Below are positions 30,079-38,223 of a DNA stretch of 64,000 nucleotides, piece by piece. Both the position numbers and the translations under genes were made by a program. Origin of the DNA: CAWBOV01 sp963790525 (GTDB lineage Bacteria; Actinomycetota; Actinomycetes; Mycobacteriales; Jatrophihabitantaceae). How positions within the stretch are numbered: the first letter of the stretch is position 1; every line of letters begins with the position of its first letter. The DNA lies in NCBI GenBank assembly GCA_963790525.1, contig CAWBOV010000002.1, forward strand, positions 682,001 to 746,000, given 5' to 3'. The notes beneath the pieces are model-generated. The model saw nothing but the letters and a program-made list of their open reading frames with translations. It searched no databases and was not told the origin of the DNA.

Positions 30079-30906
30079 TCAGTCGACTAGACCGTGTGTC
30101 AGAGCATCGATCAATGCTTGGCGACGCGTTGCGTCGCGCGGCCACGGTGCGCCGGAGATGCCGAGCTCACGTAGGAGCAGCTGGCTGTCGCCGGGCCAAC
30201 GCAACAGAAGCTCGGCCAGGCGTTCGGGCCTGATCGTTGTCGCGATGTCGCGACCTATCAGCCGTGCCGCGGCCAGTGGCAGGTCGATCGATTCGGCGCT
30301 GAGGACATCTCTTCCCTCCTCGGTCTCGTACAGCCTGTCGCGTACCGAGGAGGACTCTGCGTACCAGTACATGACCAGCGCGAGATCGGCGGCGTCCTTG
30401 CCTTCGTGCCACTCGGAACGATCCAGCCAAGCGCCGAGTTTGGCGGCGGCGTAGCCAGCCACCGTCGGCACTTTCACAGTCACTCCGGTCGGCAAGTGCA
30501 GCGGCAGAGTTTCCGCGAAGATTTCGCTGAACGCCCACACGCTCAACGTCTCCCGCCGCGTCGGAGGTTGGGCGGCACCTTCGGGATCTTCGATGGCGCC
30601 GAAGGGGAGCAGGTCCACCATGACGTCGGCTATGTGGAACCGGATGCCCGTGTGGCCGACTCGCGGGAACGCTGCGGCCACGGCGCGGAACGCGTCCCAC
30701 GAAGGGAGGGCGAGCGCGAGATCCAGGTCATGGGTGGCGGTGACGGCGAACCGGTGGCCAAGTGCGTGATGATGCAGATCCCGGCACACCGCGCCGACCA
30801 CCATGACGTCTGCGGGCTGTACGCCAACGGTGTGAGCAATCACTGCGGCGACGACACGGGCGATCGGGTCGAGCAAGTCGTCGGGCAGGTCAACGAGGTT
30901 GTTCAT
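30079..30906 (-). CDS. Nucleotidyltransferase-fold protein, AbiEii-like putative toxin
   Basis: A 275-residue protein. A nucleotidyltransferase signature is visible: VVGAVCRDL (residues about 36-44) followed by the metal-binding DxD in THDLDLALAL. A helical C-terminal half includes KLGAWLDRSEWHEGKDAADLAL, where a Lys-Asp-x-x-Asp pattern recalls AbiEii/DUF1814 proteins. AbiEii toxins are NTases of type IV toxin-antitoxin systems. Its start overlaps the end of the AbiEi-like gene by 17 nt, so they form one operon with the antitoxin first, the usual order. GC content is lower than in the neighbours. Confidence 0.65.
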   Translation of the reverse strand: MNNLVDLPDDLLDPIARVVAAVIAHTVGVQPADVMVVGAVCRDLHHHALGHRFAVTATHDLDLALALPSWDAFRAVAAAFPRVGHTGIRFHIADVMVDLLPFGAIEDPEGAAQPPTRRETLSVWAFSEIFAETLPLHLPTGVTVKVPTVAGYAAAKLGAWLDRSEWHEGKDAADLALVMYWYAESSSVRDRLYETEEGRDVLSAESIDLPLAAARLIGRDIATTIRPERLAELLLRWPGDSQLLLRELGISGAPWPRDATRRQALIDALTHGLVD

Positions 30907-31852
30907 GTTGCTCCCGCCACTGGTGCGCCACCGCGCGTGCGCGCGGGTCGACGCTTGCCAGCAGATCCGCGTAGATCAACGGCCACGGGGCGCCGACGAT
31001 TCGCGGCACCGCCGCACCAGCGACGTCAGGATCGTTCCAGAACTTCCGGCGGACAACGATGTTCGGCTCGCCGTCTGCGCGCCACCGATTCACGATGGCC
31101 AGGCGCGGACTCAGCGTGGCGACGTAGAGCGTCAGAGTCGCGGCCTTCAGCATGTTGGGCACGGCCGCCTCCCCCGACAATGCCACCTCATCGCCTGCCG
31201 CTTCCACCGGACCGACGTCGCCCCGGAACCTGGCCAGCATGAGTCGTTGAGCAAGGCCGGACGGGAACGCAGCGGCCCACAGATCGAGCAGGTCCGAGCG
31301 TCCTGTAGGACGACTTTTCGCGCCGTAATCTGCGTGCGCCAGCAAGACGAGGGTGTTGTGCGCCTGGCCGAGCGACACCCCAGCGGCATGTGCCACATCC
31401 CGCTGGGGCGCGTTCCAGAGATCGGGCCAAGCCAAAAGGGCCAGCACGACCTGAGCGCGGCCGCTGCTGAACAGGTTGCCGCTCGCCCTCGGCCGGCTGT
31501 TGCCACCTTCCTGGCGCGTTCGTCCGCGGACGTCGATGAGCACATCACCGAACTGGATCCACGCATTGCCGGCATCATCGAGATACTGCACACCCGCTCG
31601 ACGGAACGCGTCGCGGGTCTTGGGTGCGACGTGCGGCGTGTGGACGAACAAGGGTTGGGTAGACCTGACGGGCCGGACCGAAGCCAGTCGCACGTCGGGA
31701 CCCTCAACGAACTCGAAGGTCTCCCCGGACGCACCGCGCGCGAGGTGGAGTACGCCTCTCCGCGCTCCGTTCCGGGCAGCCGGAGCGTCGACGTCGGCGT
31801 CAATGCCCAGGTCCGCGAGCTGTGCCATGAGCCGGCTGGTCGTGGTATTCAT
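30890..31852 (-). CDS. AbiEi-like putative antitoxin/transcriptional autorepressor
   Basis: A 320-residue protein resembling type IV AbiEi antitoxins. It has a mixed alpha/beta N-terminal half (PLFVHTPHVAPKTRDAFRRAGVQYLDDAGNAWIQFGDVLIDVRGR), then a winged-helix-like segment (RAQVVLALLAWPDLWNAPQRDVAHAAGVSLGQAHNTLVLL) which may be the DNA-binding part. The C-terminal part includes VNRWRADGEPNIVVRRKFW. GGGAG precedes the ATG. A four-part nested dyad directly upstream fits autoregulation, as shown for other AbiEi proteins. Whether it neutralises the downstream protein is an inference. Confidence 0.65.
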   Translation of the reverse strand: MNTTTSRLMAQLADLGIDADVDAPAARNGARRGVLHLARGASGETFEFVEGPDVRLASVRPVRSTQPLFVHTPHVAPKTRDAFRRAGVQYLDDAGNAWIQFGDVLIDVRGRTRQEGGNSRPRASGNLFSSGRAQVVLALLAWPDLWNAPQRDVAHAAGVSLGQAHNTLVLLAHADYGAKSRPTGRSDLLDLWAAAFPSGLAQRLMLARFRGDVGPVEAAGDEVALSGEAAVPNMLKAATLTLYVATLSPRLAIVNRWRADGEPNIVVRRKFWNDPDVAGAAVPRIVGAPWPLIYADLLASVDPRARAVAHQWREQHEQPR

Positions 31853-31861
31853 GCTCTCCCT

Positions 31862-31912
31862 GTTCAGTTTCCGGGTACGTTCACTTTAACTGAACATACA
31901 GCGAAAATGAAC
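31862..31912. promoter_or_regulatory. Nested dyad operator of four GTTCANTT half-sites
   Basis: Four copies of GTTCANTT occur: plus strand at 31862 and 31879, minus strand reading from 31895 and 31912. The inner pair (31879-31886 and 31888-31895) and the outer pair (31862-31869 and 31905-31912) share one centre at 31887; half-sites on each side are 17 bp apart. It begins 10 bp upstream of the AbiEi-like start codon. Confidence 0.6.
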
Positions 31913-32089
31913 ATCATGACGAGTTCGGCCTGCCGGACACGGATCGCGGGTGTGTACTGGCGGCGTACCGGTAGCTGCTCTTGACGTCCCCGTGCAGACC
32001 CCGTGGCGCCAGGGCGAGATCGCGGCGACGCGCAGGCGTTAGTGGTTGAACGAGCGGGTCGGCCGCCGAGCCCTCCGAAGGCAGTCTGC

Positions 32090-33118
32090 TCAGTAGGTGA
32101 ACAGGCTGGTCCAGTCGTCCTGCCAGACCTGGCCGTAGAACTGCGTGCCCGGCATGTGGGCATGCTGCCAGGCCGCAACGGCGTCCAGGGTGGGCTTCTC
32201 GAAGACGCCGTCGGCCCAGCCGGGGGCCTTGGGTGCGTAACCGAGTGTCTGCAGCCGCTGCTGGATGGCGAAGACGTCCGGACGCTCGATGGCGTAGTAG
32301 CCGCCGTGCGACTGCGCCGGCCCGGTCACGAGTCCGAAGTAGTCGCCGCCGTGCATGTACGTCGGCCACCCACGGCGCAGCGTGACCGCCGAGGATCCCT
32401 CGTGCTCGGGCGTCGGGGGCCCCGAGTTGATGACGCCACCCGCGCCACCCGCGGCCTGCAGATGTGATCCGCAGTGCGGCTGCAGGATGATGTTCTCGTC
32501 GGCGTGCTTGGTGTACCAGTAGTTGCCGTTCTGCCAGATCGACGCCGAGCTGAGGTTCTGCACCTCGTGCCACAGGTCCGCGCGCTGGTAGTAGTGCCCG
32601 TCCGGGTCCCCGCTCCAGCTCCCCGCGTTGGGGCGCCAACCGTAGTTGATGATCCCCCGCCGCTTCATCTCCCTGATCGCCGGGTCGCCCGCATACAAGT
32701 CGACCTTGTATACGCCGTCGAGCGCTCTGTCGTAGGCCTGCAGGTACGAGGCGACGGCATCGAACTGGCGCTCGAGCGGCGCGGCATCCCAACTGACGTA
32801 GATCGACGCGCCGCGATGCAGACCGACGTCCTGCCAGAACGCGAGATCGGCCGCACCGTCCTGGGCGCCGGCCCCGGAGCCCTCGGTGATGCGCCCCTCG
32901 TACCACTCGGAGTTGGCGATGAAGTCCATTCCCGCGCGCACGGCCGCGGCGATGTCGCCCTTGCGGCACAGCTTCGGCCCGACGTCACCGGGGTTCTGGA
33001 TCCGGCCGTATCCGCCGGAGTAGCGGATGACGAAGCGGGCTCCGTTGCGCGCGATGTCGTCGATGTCCAGATGGGCGAACGAGAAGTCGATGCCCTTCGC
33101 TCCCACGGTCACTGACAC
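32090..33118 (-). CDS. DUF1906 (Rv2525c-like) protein with C-terminal peptidoglycan-binding domain
   Basis: A 342-residue protein. The DUF1906 glycoside-hydrolase-like TIM barrel starts at residue 7 (KGIDFSFAHLDIDDIARNGARF) and runs to about 215, with YVSWDA and DLYAG in barrel strands. After a linker, residues about 275-335 look like a peptidoglycan-binding repeat (VFAIQQRLQTLGYAPKAPGWADGVFEKPTLDAVAAWQ). No signal peptide is visible, so it is either exported by another route, released by lysis, or endolysin-like. Catalysis is not proven for the family. It may belong to the segment beside the tRNA. Start is one of several GTG codons. Confidence 0.75.
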   Translation of the reverse strand: MSVTVGAKGIDFSFAHLDIDDIARNGARFVIRYSGGYGRIQNPGDVGPKLCRKGDIAAAVRAGMDFIANSEWYEGRITEGSGAGAQDGAADLAFWQDVGLHRGASIYVSWDAAPLERQFDAVASYLQAYDRALDGVYKVDLYAGDPAIREMKRRGIINYGWRPNAGSWSGDPDGHYYQRADLWHEVQNLSSASIWQNGNYWYTKHADENIILQPHCGSHLQAAGGAGGVINSGPPTPEHEGSSAVTLRRGWPTYMHGGDYFGLVTGPAQSHGGYYAIERPDVFAIQQRLQTLGYAPKAPGWADGVFEKPTLDAVAAWQHAHMPGTQFYGQVWQDDWTSLFTY

Positions 33119-33168
33119 GCGGTCAGTGTCCCCAGCGGGCCGTCACGGCCGCGTCACCGGAAGATCAC

Positions 33169-33621
33169 CTACGGCAGGCGGTCGAGGAAGTCCTGCTGCC
33201 CGGCGACCATGAGCGTCCGTGCCTCGGCGAGGTCGAACCACGCGACGCGGTCGATCTCGGGGAACTCCTCGATCCGTCCGGACCCGCGCGGCCACTCCAT
33301 GCTGAACGTCCCCGGCGTGATCGTCTCCGGGTCCAGCTCCGCTTCGACGGCCCAGACCGTGACCCGCTTGCCGTTCTTCTGGGTCACCTCGCCCAGCGGG
33401 ATGCGCTCCCCCGGGGGCACCGGCAACCCCAGCTCCTCGGTGAACTCCCGCGCGGCGGCGTCGAAGGGTGCCTCGTCGTCCTCGTACTCGCCCTTCGGGA
33501 TCGACCACGCCCCCGCCGTCCGGCGCGTGAAGAACGGCCCCCCGGAGTGACCGAGGAGCACCTGGGCGCCGCCCTCGCGGCGGCGGAACAGCAGGATTCC
33601 CGCGCTCCGGCGGCCGGTCAC
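33169..33621 (-). CDS. NUDIX hydrolase
   Basis: A 150-residue single-domain NUDIX protein. It begins GRRSAGILLFRRREGG and has the motif IPKGEYEDDE...AAREFTEELGL, an intact GX5EX7REUXEEXGU box. VLLGHSGGPFFTRRTAGAWS resembles bis(5'-nucleosyl)-tetraphosphatase-like members. The GTG at 33621 overlaps the stop of the upstream dehydrogenase gene (GTGA). Confidence 0.85.
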   Translation of the reverse strand: MTGRRSAGILLFRRREGGAQVLLGHSGGPFFTRRTAGAWSIPKGEYEDDEAPFDAAAREFTEELGLPVPPGERIPLGEVTQKNGKRVTVWAVEAELDPETITPGTFSMEWPRGSGRIEEFPEIDRVAWFDLAEARTLMVAGQQDFLDRLP

Positions 33622-34508
33622 GACTGCTCCAGTGCCCGCACGACCGCGTCCAGGTCGGTGACTGCGGCGGCGTCCTCGGGGCTCAGTGCGCCCAGCTGCG
33701 ACTCGGCCACCTGCGCCCACACCGCGGCGATGCCCTCGAACAGCTCGGGTGGGCGTCCGGCGGCGGCCTGGGTGCGGGCGATCTCGTGCATCTCGCCGAC
33801 GAAGCGCGCGGACTTGCTCGCCGCGCTCGCCAGCTGCCACGGCAGGTCCGCGACGGTGTCGGCGAACTCGCGTGCCAGGTCGGCCAGGACGAGGTCGCGC
33901 ACACCGTTGGCGGAGGCCGTCATCACCGCGGACGTGAGCAGCGCCGAGAACCCCTTGTAGACGCCGGCCGTGCACATCTTGACCGCGCTCGCGGTGCCGA
34001 TCGGGCCGGGCACGATCACGATCTCGAGGCGCGGATGACCCAGTGCGGCGACCTCGTCGGCTCGCGCACCGCTGAGGTAGACGCGGGTGCCGGCGCGCTC
34101 GGGCGGCCCGCCGGAGATGGAGCCGTCGACGAGGTCGAGCCCACCCAACTCGTCGGCGATGCGGCGGACCTTCTCCGGCGCGATCGCGTTCAGGTCCACC
34201 ACGAGCGGCCGGACCGCGAGGGCGGCGGCCAGGTCGGCGACGTCCCGGGCGACGGCCGCGGCCTCACCGGGCGGCACGATGCTCAGCACGACGTCCGAAG
34301 CGGCGACCACCTGCTCCAGGGAGTCCACCAGCTCCAGGCCGTGCGCGAGCCCCGCGGTCCGTGCCGAGCGCCCCGACACCGTGGCGAGCACGCGGTGCCC
34401 GGCCTCGACGTACCCCCGGCCGACGGCGGATCCCATCGCGCCGGGGCTGACGACACCGATCGTGCTCATGCGCGCGTGGAGGCCGGCGTCGACCGGTGTG
34501 AGGATCAT
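33618..34508 (-). CDS. 6-phosphogluconate-dehydrogenase-like NAD(P)-binding protein (DUF1932 C-terminus)
   Basis: A 296-residue protein. The N-terminal Rossmann motif is GVVSPGAMGSAVGRGYVEAG; VVLSIVPPGEAAAVA and DGSISGGPPERAGTRVYLSG follow, as in beta-hydroxyacid dehydrogenases, and the helical C-terminal half with VKMCTAGVYKGFSALL fits DUF1932. Substrate unknown. ATG 34508 was chosen because GAGGAGAGG lies about 8 nt upstream; ATG 34469 would begin nearer the Rossmann strand but lacks a ribosome-binding site. TATACC near 34550 may be the -10. Confidence 0.8.
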   Translation of the reverse strand: MILTPVDAGLHARMSTIGVVSPGAMGSAVGRGYVEAGHRVLATVSGRSARTAGLAHGLELVDSLEQVVAASDVVLSIVPPGEAAAVARDVADLAAALAVRPLVVDLNAIAPEKVRRIADELGGLDLVDGSISGGPPERAGTRVYLSGARADEVAALGHPRLEIVIVPGPIGTASAVKMCTAGVYKGFSALLTSAVMTASANGVRDLVLADLAREFADTVADLPWQLASAASKSARFVGEMHEIARTQAAAGRPPELFEGIAAVWAQVAESQLGALSPEDAAAVTDLDAVVRALEQS

Positions 34509-34605
34509 CGCGCTGTCCTCTCCTCGGCGGTGGCGTGCATCCGGAATGGGTATACCTCATCGTCGTCCGCCGCCCGGCGGGAGGTTCGAGCGGCGGCCCG
34601 TGACC

Positions 34606-34611
34606 TAGCAT
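34606..34611 (+). promoter_or_regulatory. -10 box of a leaderless promoter (zinc-ribbon gene)
   Basis: TAGCAT followed by 6 nt and the ATG at 34618. Confidence 0.45.
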
Positions 34612-34617
34612 GGCCCG

Positions 34618-35526
34618 ATGCCGACCTGCAGCGCATGCGGTCTCGTCGGGGCGCCCGACGACCGGTTCTGTCGACGGTGCGGCGCCCCGTTGCCGCCCCC
34701 CGGCCTGCGCCCCCCGCCGCAGGCCGCGCCGGAGGACCCGACGACGGTCCTGCCCCGGTACGACTACCCGCCGGTCACGGCCTACCAGCCGACGACGGCA
34801 CCGCAGCCGACTCCGCGCGGGCCGGCACCCCGCCCGCCGCGCCAGCCGCGCCATGCTCCCGACCGCAGCGCGGCACCGCTGATCGTCGCGGGGCTCGTGG
34901 TCCTGCTCCTGATCATCCTCGGGGCCTACTTCTCCATCACCCACCTCCGCGGCGGGTCCACCGCGTCGACCAGCAGCACGCGCCCCACCACCGAGGCCGC
35001 CACCACCACCGCGCCGTCCACGACGCCACCGGCGAGCCGCACGCCGAGCGCTACCCCGAAGGCGACGCCGGTACCGCCCGCGGAGATCGTCGCCGCGACG
35101 AAGGTCAAGGCGCTGCTCGACAAGAGCACGGCGGCACGATCCGGCGTCCAGAAGGCGATCAGCAGCATCAGCAACTGCAAGGACGTCCAGGCCTCCGTCG
35201 ACGCGCTGGACACCGCGGCGGGCGTGCGCAACGGTCTCATCACGCAGCTGGGCGCGCTCGACGTCTCGCCGATCCCCACCGGTGCCCGCCTGGCCGCCAG
35301 CCTGAAATCGGCGCTGCAGGAATCGGCCGCCGCCGACAGCGACTACGCCTCCTGGGGACGCACGGCGCTGCGCCGCTGCAAGGGTCATGCCGTCACCACG
35401 GGCAGCCTCACGACGGCGCACCAGCACGACTCGCGGGCCACCGCCGCGAAATCCGACTTCGCTGCGCTGTGGAACCCGGTCGCCCGCAAGGTCGGCCTGC
35501 CGACGGTCAGCGCCGGCAGGATCTGA
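34618..35526 (+). CDS. Zinc-ribbon membrane protein of unknown function
   Basis: A 302-residue protein. An N-terminal zinc ribbon uses C4, C7, C18 and C21 (CSACG...CRRCG). A Pro-rich cytosolic linker leads to one membrane helix (about 82-104, APLIVAGLVVLLLIILGAYF). Outside the membrane a Ser/Thr/Pro-rich stalk (about 112-155) carries a helical domain of about 145 residues with a pair of cysteines (SNCKD, RRCKG). No enzyme motif. It could be a sensor or envelope protein; function unknown. Confidence 0.72.
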   Translation: MPTCSACGLVGAPDDRFCRRCGAPLPPPGLRPPPQAAPEDPTTVLPRYDYPPVTAYQPTTAPQPTPRGPAPRPPRQPRHAPDRSAAPLIVAGLVVLLLIILGAYFSITHLRGGSTASTSSTRPTTEAATTTAPSTTPPASRTPSATPKATPVPPAEIVAATKVKALLDKSTAARSGVQKAISSISNCKDVQASVDALDTAAGVRNGLITQLGALDVSPIPTGARLAASLKSALQESAAADSDYASWGRTALRRCKGHAVTTGSLTTAHQHDSRATAAKSDFAALWNPVARKVGLPTVSAGRI

Positions 35527-35682
35527 CCTCAGGGCCGGAAGCGCCGCGCCCTTTCCGGTGCCCCGTGCATACGCCACCACCCGTGTGGACACCCGTTGCC
35601 GGGTGGCCTGCACCGTACCGATGACGACACACAATCGGGAAGATGCTTGACATCCACGTGGGCTGCCTGCCACTTATCTGCT

Positions 35683-36627
35683 ATGCAACCAGGAAATCCG
35701 GATAAGCCTGCCGAGCCACCGGCCCCCGCTGCACCGGCCACGCCGCCTCCACCGACCTCGCCGGCCCATGCGGCCGAGCCGCGCGCGATCACCGCCGGCG
35801 CGGTCGTCATCGCCACCGTCCTGCTGCTGATCATCGTCGGCATCCTGACCGTGATCACGCTGCGCGCGGTACGGCTGGGTTCGGTGCAGGCCCGGGGCGG
35901 GTGTCCGCAGTCGACGGGGCCGGTCGGTGCCGCGGGCGCGGTGCCCGGCGCGAAGCAGGTCACCGCGAAACTGCGGGTGGGGCAGCAGGTCGAGGTCGAC
36001 TTCGGCCGCGCGGTCCGGGCCAAGTCCCTCGACCTGTACCTGGATCTCTCCGGCCCGCTGGCGAACTCCGACCTGATCAACACCCGGGTCGACACGTTCC
36101 GGCGCGACGACGACGGCAGGCTCTCCCTGGAGCGCATCGTCCCGGTCGCCAGCGTCGACGGCCGCACGATCCATCTGTCGCTGTGCTTCGGCCGGGCGGA
36201 CAACCGCCTCGGCGATCCGGGCAGCTACGCCGGATCTGTGACGCTGGACGACGCCCGGCTGGCCAACACCGTCACGATCCCGATCACGGTGACGATGCAG
36301 TACGTGCACGGCGTCGTGCTGTGGTGGCTCTTCGCGGCGGTGTTCTTCCCGGGCACGTGGGCACTGTGGGTCGTGCACACGCAGCGCACCGCGGGCCAGA
36401 GCGCCTTCGCACCGCGCGCGCTGGGCACGTGGCTGTTCTCGGTCGGGGGCATCGTCTCGGTCACCTCGGGCATGGTCGCCGCGGTCGCGGTCTACATCGC
36501 GACCTATGTCCGCGACCCCACGTGGGGTTCCAGCGCGCTGCAACCGGTGACGCTCTTCGGGGCGATGTTCTCCGCCTTCGTCACCACCGCCGGGTTGACG
36601 CAGCTCACGCGGGGCAAGCCGGAGTGA
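35683..36627 (+). CDS. DUF4436-family membrane protein
   Basis: A 314-residue protein. A Pro/Ala-rich cytosolic N-terminus is followed by a membrane helix (about 38-62), an extracytoplasmic beta-rich domain (about 65-200, with LYLDLSGPLANSDLINTRVDTF and FGRADNRLGDPGSYAGSVTL), and three C-terminal membrane helices (about 208-300). This matches DUF4436, which has no known function. ATG 35683 was chosen over an upstream start because the Pro-rich lead is typical. Confidence 0.72.
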   Translation: MQPGNPDKPAEPPAPAAPATPPPPTSPAHAAEPRAITAGAVVIATVLLLIIVGILTVITLRAVRLGSVQARGGCPQSTGPVGAAGAVPGAKQVTAKLRVGQQVEVDFGRAVRAKSLDLYLDLSGPLANSDLINTRVDTFRRDDDGRLSLERIVPVASVDGRTIHLSLCFGRADNRLGDPGSYAGSVTLDDARLANTVTIPITVTMQYVHGVVLWWLFAAVFFPGTWALWVVHTQRTAGQSAFAPRALGTWLFSVGGIVSVTSGMVAAVAVYIATYVRDPTWGSSALQPVTLFGAMFSAFVTTAGLTQLTRGKPE

Positions 36628-36735
36628 CGCCGGCCCGGCGCTCTAGGCTGGCTGCCACGGGGTGATCGGGTCGGCTGCCGCAGTGGTTCCCGGCAACCGT
36701 GGTTCCCGGCACCCGAGGAGACGGGAGACGCACTG

Positions 36736-37509
36736 ATGGACAAGACGGTTGCCTCGGCGGCCGAGGCCGTTGCCGACATCCCGGACGGGGCGAGCCTCGC
36801 CGTCGGCGGGTTCGGGCTCAGCGGCATCCCCTGGATCCTCATCGACGCGCTGCTGACACAGGGTGCCCGCGAGCTCAGCGTGGCGTCGAACAACTGCGGC
36901 GTCGACGGCGCAGGGCTCGGCGTGCTGCTCGAGCAGGGCAGGGTGCGCCGGGTGATCGCGTCCTACGTCGGTGAGAACAAGGAGTTCGCGCGCCAGTTCC
37001 TGGCCGGCGAGCTGGAGGTCGAGCTGACCCCGCAGGGGACCCTGGCCGAGCGGCTGCGCGCGGGCGGTGCCGGCATCGGCGCGTTCTTCACCCCGACGGG
37101 GGTGGGCACCCAGGTCGCCGACGGCGGCCTGCCCTGGCGCTACCACCCCGACGGCAGCGTCGCGCTGGCCTCGCCGCCGAAGGAGGTCCGCGAGATCGGC
37201 GGGCGGCTGCAGGTGCTGGAGGAGGCGATCGTCAGCGACTACGCCCTGGTCCGCGCGGCGGTCGCGGACACGTGGGGCAACGTCGTCTTCCATGCCGCGG
37301 CACGCAACTTCAACCCGAACGCGGCCATGTCGGGGCGGATCACGATCGTCGAGGCGGAGCGGGTGGTGCCGGTGGGCGAGCTGGACCCCGACGCCGTGCA
37401 CCTGCCGGGAATCTACGTCCACCGGGTCGTCGCGCTGACACCCGAGCAGGCCGGACGCAAGAGCATCGAGAAGCGCACCGTGCGCCCGCGGCCGGAGGCG
37501 ACCTCATGA
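36736..37509 (+). CDS. 3-oxoacid CoA-transferase, subunit A
   Basis: The alpha subunit (257 residues) of a family I CoA-transferase that moves CoA between succinyl-CoA and a 3-oxo acid. The motif GGFGLSGIPWILIDAL binds the substrate, and GGAGIGAFFTPTGVGTQVADG and VVFHAAARNFNPNAAMSG are typical. GGAGACGGGAGA precedes the ATG. Coupled to subunit B by ATGA. With the beta subunit it would serve ketone-body or beta-ketoadipate catabolism; substrate not determined. Confidence 0.92.
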   Translation: MDKTVASAAEAVADIPDGASLAVGGFGLSGIPWILIDALLTQGARELSVASNNCGVDGAGLGVLLEQGRVRRVIASYVGENKEFARQFLAGELEVELTPQGTLAERLRAGGAGIGAFFTPTGVGTQVADGGLPWRYHPDGSVALASPPKEVREIGGRLQVLEEAIVSDYALVRAAVADTWGNVVFHAAARNFNPNAAMSGRITIVEAERVVPVGELDPDAVHLPGIYVHRVVALTPEQAGRKSIEKRTVRPRPEATS

Positions 37510-38159
37510 GCGGGCTCTCGCGGGACGAACTGGCCGCCCGGGTGGCGCGCGAACTCAGCGACGGCTCCTACGTCAACCTCGGCATCGGCATGCCGACGCT
37601 GGTGCCCAACCACATCCCCGCCGGCGTCGACGTCGTGATCCACTCCGAGAACGGGGTGCTGGGCGTCGGGCCGTACCCCTACGACGACGAGGTCGACCCC
37701 GATCTGATCAACGCCGGCAAGGAGACCGTGACGGCGCTGCCCGGCGCCGCGTTCTTCGACTCCGCCACCAGCTTCGGCATGATCCGTGGCGGCAAGGTGG
37801 ACACCGCGGTGCTCGGCGCGATGCAGGTGTCGCGGACCGGTGACCTGGCGAACTGGATGATCCCCGGCAAGATGGTCAAGGGGATGGGCGGCGCGATGGA
37901 CCTGGTCAGCGGTGCCCGCCGGGTGATCATCATGATGGAGCACAGCGCCCGCGACGGTGCGCCGAAGATCCTCGACGAGTGCACGCTTCCCTTCACCGGG
38001 CGCGGCGTCGTCGACCGGATCATCACCGAGCTCGCGGTCATCGACGTCCTGCCGGACGGGGCCGGGCTGCGCCTGGTCGAGCTCGCGCCCGGGGTCAGCG
38101 TGGCCGACGTGCAGGCGGCGACCGGAACCGCGCTGGAGGTTGCGCCCGGGCTGGCCTGA
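37506..38159 (+). CDS. 3-oxoacid CoA-transferase, subunit B
   Basis: The beta subunit (217 residues), which carries the catalytic glutamate in SENGVLGVGPYP. VNLGIGMPTLVPNHIP, GGKVDTAVLGAMQVSRTGDLANWMIPGKMVKGMGGAMDLV and the C-terminal LVELAPGVSVADVQAATG are hallmarks of the SCOT/ScoB group. The ATG at 37506 overlaps the TGA of subunit A. Confidence 0.93.
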   Translation: MSGLSRDELAARVARELSDGSYVNLGIGMPTLVPNHIPAGVDVVIHSENGVLGVGPYPYDDEVDPDLINAGKETVTALPGAAFFDSATSFGMIRGGKVDTAVLGAMQVSRTGDLANWMIPGKMVKGMGGAMDLVSGARRVIIMMEHSARDGAPKILDECTLPFTGRGVVDRIITELAVIDVLPDGAGLRLVELAPGVSVADVQAATGTALEVAPGLA

Positions 38160-38223
38160 GTGCCTTCTCAGGGCGTGTCCTGACCGCGTCCCGGCCCGTG
38201 GACGGCGCGGCGGCTCTGGCAGG

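Noticed and set aside
30018..33168. Direct repeat of the tRNA-Thr 3' end marking an att site
   Set aside because: No second copy of the T-arm/acceptor sequence was found by eye downstream, and there is no integrase, so a bounded integrative element cannot be claimed.
36683..36714. 16-bp direct repeat GTGGTTCCCGGCA before the CoA-transferase genes
   Set aside because: Only two short copies; could be an activator site but nothing else supports it.
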